NCBI RefSeq assembly: GCF_027744825.2
Contig: NC_071336.1
Coordinates: 26,692,501-26,756,500, forward strand
Direction: 5' to 3'
From: Synchiropus splendidus
Taxonomy: Eukaryota; Chordata; Actinopteri; Syngnathiformes; Callionymidae
Length of the DNA stretch: 64,000 nucleotides
This document shows, in pieces, positions 54,201 through 64,000 of the stretch; position 1 is the stretch's first letter; the number at the start of each line of letters is the position of its first letter. The notes below the pieces were generated by a model. That model had not been told where the DNA came from. It saw only the letters and a list, made by a program, of their open reading frames with translations, and made no database searches. Made by a program: the position numbers and the translations under genes.

Positions 54201-55817
54201 TGTCACTCCTGTTTTGACCGACATTTACAATATTTTCAGTCACAACATTTTGTAACGGATACTTCCTGACCTCATCTTCTCATTCATTCACTAAATGTAA
54301 GTAAGAATAATGATTTGATCGCCGCTAATTCTGAGAATACAAACTCTATTTTTCTAAATGTGTGTTGACAACATAAAATTGTTTGCAAATAGAAATAGCT
54401 TAGCAAGGTTCCTAATAGCTTTCTGGCAGTTAGCTTAGCTAAGCATTAAACGTGAAGGAAAACATTCTAAAAGGAATTTTAAAAGTATAATGACATAAAA
54501 TCAATGTATATTGAGGAAATAAAAATACAATGAGGGAGTCAGCTAAGCGCATCATGGAATCCCACATTGTAAAATGAGTGATAAAGAGCTACACTTGCGT
54601 GTTTTGTCTTAAAAAACGTGCTACTTTAAATTCAAAGTTTCCCATCTTAGGAAAGAAATACCTCTGGCTCTTCTTTATTATTGTCAATCTTCAATGTCCC
54701 TGATACGCCACTGTATTCGACTGGCATTGTATGAAAAACAGAATAACCCAGAACATGAATACAAAGTGCCTTTAGCGCTGCACCATACTGAGCGCAGACG
54801 AACGTGGTCCCCACATCAGAGCGTATCCATATGAAATGAGTTATGGACGAGGGCTGTTTTTCAACTTCAGACAATACCTCCAAACCAACAAACCGCTATG
54901 AATTAGAACCCCCGCATCCCCGCCACCCCCCCAGCCCTCGCCAGCGCACCCGCCTGTTCGACTGAAAACATGCGCTTGAGAGCAACCAGGCAGTGCACCC
55001 TGGCGTCTGCACTAATTCGAGAATGACTTGTATTGATGCAGAAGAAATAAGGAGGGAGGGGGGTCGGCAAGTGTTACATCTGCGTGTGTTTGAGCGACCG
55101 TGTGCGTCATGTCGGCTGATAAATGAATTATGCGTATCGGTTGTTAGAAAAGTGTTAATTAGAGCAATTTGGTGAAACCCTGTCTGCTGCACACCCCAAG
55201 TCTCACATCGCTTTCTCGACATCTCTTGACTTCTTGAGTGCGTTTGGAGAACCTCTCCAGACAGATAGCAGAGTGAAGAAAGACTTTGCAAATGTAAACA
55301 AAAGTACTTGACATACCAACCCTAGCCTCTCAATGTAATCCTTTTTTCCCCTCCAAATCTGCTTTGTGGCGCTGCGTTACGTAAACTCCTGTTACTCGGC
55401 ACGCAATCATCTCTCAAGACACTCGAGCGTGGTAGAAAACAAAGTAGCTGAAGGTCATTTCTGAAAAGCTCCGAATGCCACGGAGAGTTCAAAAGCAGTA
55501 GAAGAGTTTTTCCCTCATCTGCATCATCTCAAGAGAGCTTTTCATTCTTGAGTGCCACAGTAGTGGCCACAAGGACAACTACAAACAATTGTTATTCAAA
55601 TAAAGTTAGTTACAGTCCTTTTTCAGGGTCTGGAGAGAAACAGGATTCAAGTCGAGTAAACGGAGCCAACTTATCGGTTTGCTTGGAAAGTACACACTCA
55701 TTGTTATCTGAGAAGCATTGAAACTGCAGAACGTACTAGAACTGAATGAGGATGTACAGTTATACTAGTTAAAGTGAATTATGTTTGTCAATAATGAGAC
55801 AAAATGTGTATCTTGTT
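48232..55817. other. Intergenic, no gene recognised; possible conserved elements
   Basis: About 7.6 kb without a supported exon. Poly(T) at 49794-49811 and 52171-52182. From 52.17 to 52.50 kb the sequence is repeat-free with AATTAG, TTAATC and ATGCATA-like cores and may be a conserved enhancer. G runs occur at 53687-53697 and 53838-53849. The 241-codon frame at 53530-54255 is biased by homopolymers and has no domain. Confidence 0.5.
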
Positions 55818-56726
55818 AGGGTGTAACTGTTCATTAAACTGTGGCAGGGACCATCGCAGCATTTAAACAAGCCAAGATGCAAATTTGGAGCCTGTAGTAG
55901 TTACTGTTTTACACAAGCAGATGGCTGATGCCTGTAACTCCAGTCTGAGCAACATATGTGGTCAAGTTTGGAGTAAAGAGAGACTGAAAACAGCTCCTCA
56001 ATTGAGGATGGAGGGAGGTTGTGCTTTCGTAGTTGGAGCAAAACTGTGCAAATTTGACTGACTCAGATTCAGAAGAGGAATATTCACACTCGGATGATGA
56101 CTGTACAGAGAGATGCGCAGAAGCAGCGCTCCTTCACCTGAGAGTCAGTTTGCCATCACACATGCATGACCCAGGGCTTCCTCACCATGTCGGAGAGATG
56201 ACGAAGAGTATCTCCAGTGGATAAGATAAAACGTTTTGAAAGTCATCAAATCCACTATGGCCGCCGCCTGGTGCTGTCAATATAGAAAATTAGGAAATGT
56301 ATCGACAAAAGAAAACAATATCAATAGATGTGCGGGGAGCATCTCTAACGGTTTTCAAGCTGCAACCATTTGAAATGATAGTATGACATGAAAGTATAGT
56401 AATATGAAATATTTAAAAAGACATAACTCCAAAGGGTTAACAATGATTTGATGTTTTGAAGCTAACAATACGATTTGAAACCATTCAGAGACTTGACTTT
56501 TTCAAAATAAAAGTGCAGAAAAACTTTTCTATGAAGTCTATAGGAACGAAATGCAACACATTATTTTCTAGTGTCGATACAATCGATTGACTACCGCACA
56601 TTTTAAAACAACTTTAGATGAAAATATGCCACTCAGAAGGCCAACCAGCCAAAGCACCGACCGATGTAGTTGAATCATATGGATAGAAATCGATCGATTG
56701 ATCTACCAGTTGAATCGTTACACCCT
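55818..56726. mobile_element. Possible ~0.9-kb hAT-like non-autonomous element
   Basis: The left end AGGGTGTAACTGTTCATTA (55818) and right end TTGAATCGTTACACCCT (ending 56726) are inverted matches over about 15 bp with two mismatches (AGGGTGTAAC..TTCA). Fish hAT-type repeats often begin with such (C)AGGGGTGTAACGATTC ends. Flanks TATCTTGTTA and CATCTCTTTA are similar but not identical, so an eroded duplication is possible. No transposase is seen. Chance matching of short ends is a real alternative. Confidence 0.4.
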
Positions 56727-60509
<3,783 letters not shown>

Positions 60510-63364
60510 CACTCTTTTTTGTAGCTGAACTGGCTTACAAGATATATTTTGAAATGTTGTTGGAACACAACACAGAGAGCAATAAAATACTCAAAAAGAA
60601 CATAATGAAACAATCAGATTGCTGTCTATTCCAACTAGATTTACATTTGATATCTATTTTTCATATTTGATGATGAATTTGTGAATGTGTCCGTCACCTG
60701 TTTCTAGCGCGGATCTCACGTTGCTGGAGCTCGAGTTCAGATGACTTTGAACTCCTCTCGCGCCGCGAATCAATTCCGCCACGTTCTTTCTCGAGGTTTA
60801 TATTCCTGTTAGCGCTGTGGCGTGTCCTGCTGAACTTACTTTCAATTTGCTCACTTTCACTTTGTGCACTGGAGGTCAGAGTCTCTCAGCGGAGAGAAAA
60901 CCCGAGCTCTGTTCCTCCTTCGCGAACTCTTTTACACTTCAAAGTCTCATCGCGCACCTTCGAGATCACCAACTCTGCATCTGAGATGGAGAATAAAAGA
61001 CAAGGCATTACACTTTGAAGAAATTGATCCCAGAAGATGGCAAAGCCTGATGTCGCACACAGCCATTATAAGACTGTGATGGCTCTGTGAGTTTTACTGC
61101 TTAATGCCGCGAAAACCGCCATTCGGTGTAAAATATTGCAATGGAGAAGATGGTTTTTGGGATGCGACAGATACCTTTGTTTTCAGTGCTTCCCTCTGAA
61201 GTCCACTTGCAGTGTTTTGCTCAATACAGAGTGAATAAGTGAAATCCAATTACAGTCAGAACACAGATCTAGCAGGTTCAGACTAATAACTTTTTTTTTA
61301 TTATGTTGCAAACGTTCCATAGGACGCAATAAAAGCAGCCTTTTTGTGGATGGCACCAAAAAATGTTGAAAATGAAACGTAGCGGAAACAAAAATCATTT
61401 TGAAATTAAAATGGATTAAAAACTGCAGAGGCACATATAGAAAAATTCTGAACATATTTCATAGAAATTCAAATTCAGTAATGTGGCAAAGAATTGATTC
61501 TATTTTGTTGGTGTTAGCGAGGATAATATAAATGTCTTGCAGATGTCTTTTCTTCTCGTCTTTAAAATCTCTTTGCCAAACCTCTTAAATGTGTTGTTTA
61601 AGAAAAAGACTGTACGATAAAATTTCTTCACCGTTCAACTTTTCCTCTCGACATTCTTTATTATTGCTGATAGCAATAAGCTATGTCATTCTGAACTTGG
61701 ATTTGAAGGATTTTTCTGTGAGAAAGAAGTCAATTGAAGCGTCAAAGAACAGCACCTTCTGTAACACGCAGTCGACCAGTAACCAGGTAGCGTCTCCGCC
61801 GTCGCTGGAAACTTGCAGCTACCTACTCACAGATAAAGACAGGTGATGATGATGCCAAGTTGATTTGCTATTGTGTTTCAGAGCAGTTTCGATCCCACGC
61901 CTCCATTTCGAAAACGCTTTGATGGAATGAGATGTGCTTTTTCTATTGTATCCTCGCAGAATCGCATCTCAAGATGGAGTGAAGTCGCTGTGCTGTAAAT
62001 GGGGCTCGACATCCGTGGGTGGCGGGAGTTCGACTACAACAAGAAGATTAATAAGCTTTACACTGAAAATTTAGCTTCGTGCGCTCCGAATTGAAACGCT
62101 GAATTAATTAGTCCTCATCTCGGCGCTGCTTTGCATATTATACAAATCACAAACAAACGGAAGAACGATGGGATTCATGATTCTTCAAGCGATGTTCCTG
62201 TCCTTTTCCGAAGTTGCCTTGAAAAGCAGCTGAAATAGTCTCGCCGCTCTCAAGCTCTCTTGATGGTAAACCCGCACTCTGGCATGGAACAAATAGGCTT
62301 TATGACAAGTCGACTTCTCTCAATCTGCAGCTGAGCCTCAACATAAGCACATGTATCAGGGAACAGCAAGCCGGGGGAGCATACAGCATATTCAGCAATC
62401 AATGTGAACGTGAAACATGCTTACTGTTCACTGGACCGGATGGGGGTGTCGAGGGGGTTGGCGCTAGGGTGAGACGAGGGAAAGGAAAATCCTTATTCCT
62501 GACGCGACATTTTTTTTTTTTTTTTCATGAGTCTATTAGAAAATAACTGCATTTGCAAAGACGAGGGAGGAATACATTATCGGCAGTTAGGCTGAAATGA
62601 CAACACACATTGTACAGCGATTAGTTTACACAAAGAAGCTAATGGATCCAATATTAATAAGCAAGACACTTTGCTTTGTGTCTACGTGAGGAACCTCATC
62701 AATAGCCGGAGCTGGGCCGGTCCAGTGTTTGAACTAATGAGGAAATGCTGTCTGAGGTCATATATGCTGCCACAGGAGCCTCTGGTTTTACTTCAAATAA
62801 TCTCCGCTGGAAATGAGAAATCAATCCGCTGGATTATTCCATCTGCCATGTTTCACTGGATGGTCCTTGTATCAATACCACTGAATCAATGAGGTGCCTG
62901 TGTAGAGCAACTCGATAACTGTTAGACAAAGACGGCCATGAAACACAATGGATTTGGCAAATCTACAGAGGTAATTTTGATTCATCGATGTATGGCCCTG
63001 AAGTAGAGTTCAGTGTTTTCACGCTTGCATTATCTACTCATTTTGTACGTCTCAAGAATCGACCTTCTGAGTCACTGACACCCCAACTTTTGAACACCAG
63101 GTTGATCGAGGAAATTCATCCCTAAAACGGCCTCTTCGCAGCAAAGGCAATAATATCGACACATATGTTTAGTGTTTCAGAAATATTGATATAAAATGAA
63201 TTGTTGCGAAAAGAATAGCACCTGGCTGTACTTATAGACAACATAGTACAGCCACGTGCTCAGATGCTCTCGCACCAGCCATGTACATAAGAAAAGTGTC
63301 CTTTATTTCTTTATGCTTTATATAAAAATACTTTCAAAAGTACACACTGGCATCACTCTCCTGG
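60510..63364. other. Intergenic, no gene recognised
   Basis: No exon seen. Poly(T) at 62511-62525. The stretch 62.04-62.18 kb contains TTAATTAGTCC and TGCATATTATAC and is repeat-free. Confidence 0.55.
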
Positions 63365-63557
63365 TGATATTTTGATTGAGCTAATTCGAAAGCACACTGG
63401 ACGCCTTCTTTTGGAGGTGTTTCAGGCAGCGTCTCAGGGTCCCTCAGTTGGAGCTGGTGGATATAAGGGCGTTTGGCGTGGCCTTCTGAAGCTGCTGTCC
63501 CCGCAACCCGGCAACGGATAAGCAGATGAGAATGGATGGATGAATGGATGGATAGAT
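63365..63557 (+). mobile_element. Degenerate LINE 3' end with GGATGAAT tail
   Basis: On the + strand GGTGTTTCAGGCAGC and GGCCTTCTGAAGCTGCTGTC then CCGCAACCCGGCAACGGATAAG line up with the end of the LINE at 43396-43926 (EVFRA ... SLLR.LPPRPDPG and the GGATAAGCGG stop region). It ends in ATGGATGGATGAATGGATGG (63533-63552), the usual simple-repeat tail. Frames are broken. Confidence 0.65.
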
Positions 63558-63605
63558 GTGATCCTCAACACCGTGCGCTAACCACTGTTCCACCGCTATG
63601 CCGTA
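63558..63605 (-). mobile_element. tRNA-like SINE head fragment
   Basis: On the minus strand GCGGTGGAACAGTGGTTAGCGC matches a common fish SINE start (GGTGGCGCAGTGGTTAGCGC by memory). The sequence abuts the LINE tail, and a B box is missing, so only the head remains. Confidence 0.5.
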
Positions 63606-64000
63606 CACACATGCATTACGGAAGCTTCTATGTTCACTATACTGAAAGTAAAAGAAATGAATGGGGAAATCCAATAAGTACTGATTGTCCAATAAGTACA
63701 ATAAGAATTGTACGTTCACTATTGAGTCTGCTTTTACGTGTACTGCGGAGATCATGGTTGAGAAACACAGGCGTGTATTTAGTAAGTGGAACACACAAAT
63801 TATACAAATAACTTGCTCGCTGATATCGATGGAGTGCACAACCCAAATGCTGCTCACCGAGCTCAGAAAACAGTACCAACCGTCCCACAGCCACTCTCTA
63901 ATACAGGGGTCCTCCTCAGTGGATGCAGGTTTTTGTTCCTTGCTTATGTCTGTCATGTTGTTGTGACCCATAGACCCTCAATGGCATTGGCGGTTACTAC
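63606..64000. other. Intergenic, no gene recognised
   Basis: The last ~400 bp show no exon or bounded repeat. Confidence 0.5.

Noticed and set aside
53530..54255. Open frame of 241 codons, the longest outside known elements apart from klf6 exons
   Set aside because: It runs through G, C, A and CT homopolymer-rich sequence, has no domain I recognise, no splice or promoter context, and overlaps equally long frames on the other strand.
63444..63971. Minus-strand frame of 175 codons
   Set aside because: It passes antisense through the LINE tail and SINE head, so it is not a gene.

Overview
The window is vertebrate nuclear DNA, most likely from a percomorph-type teleost fish. It has intron-containing coding sequence with GT/AG splice sites, long AT-rich non-coding stretches, large (TA)n microsatellites, and fragments of retroelements and MITEs of kinds I know from teleost genomes. 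Nothing suggests bacterial, phage or plasmid DNA: there are no operons, CRISPR arrays or ribosomal RNA genes.

One protein-coding gene can be supported. It is a four-exon Kruppel-like factor 6 gene (klf6; a or b ohnolog not decided) on the + strand. The CDS is join(22166..22267, 23268..23844, 24517..24640, 25492..25543) and encodes 284 residues ending in three C2H2 zinc fingers. A CpG-rich promoter with GC and inverted CCAAT boxes precedes it. The 3' UTR appears to run about 2.4 kb, to a polyadenylation site near 27.93 kb.

The remaining ~58 kb looks like a gene desert. The left flank (1-21.4 kb) holds a retroelement 3' tail (6.29-6.73 kb), a hairpin-bearing TCTCACGC repeat (18.17-18.25 kb) and a clear 337-bp TTAA-flanked MITE (18371..18707). 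The right flank (28-64 kb) holds a palindromic (TA)n element (30.6 kb), an interrupted direct duplication (32.8-33.5 kb), tRNA-like SINE fragments (35.3, 40.2, 63.6 kb), two 5'-truncated LINE insertions with recognisable target-site duplications (43396..43926 minus; 47821..48217 plus), a possible ~0.9-kb hAT-like element (55.8-56.7 kb) and a degenerate LINE tail (63.4 kb). Several repeat-free TAATTA-rich stretches could be conserved enhancers of klf6, but only alignment could show that.

I found no new biological system here. The best-supported structural observations are the complete klf6 gene model, the TTAA-flanked MITE, the two LINE insertions with target-site duplications, and the interrupted tandem duplication at 32.8-33.5 kb.
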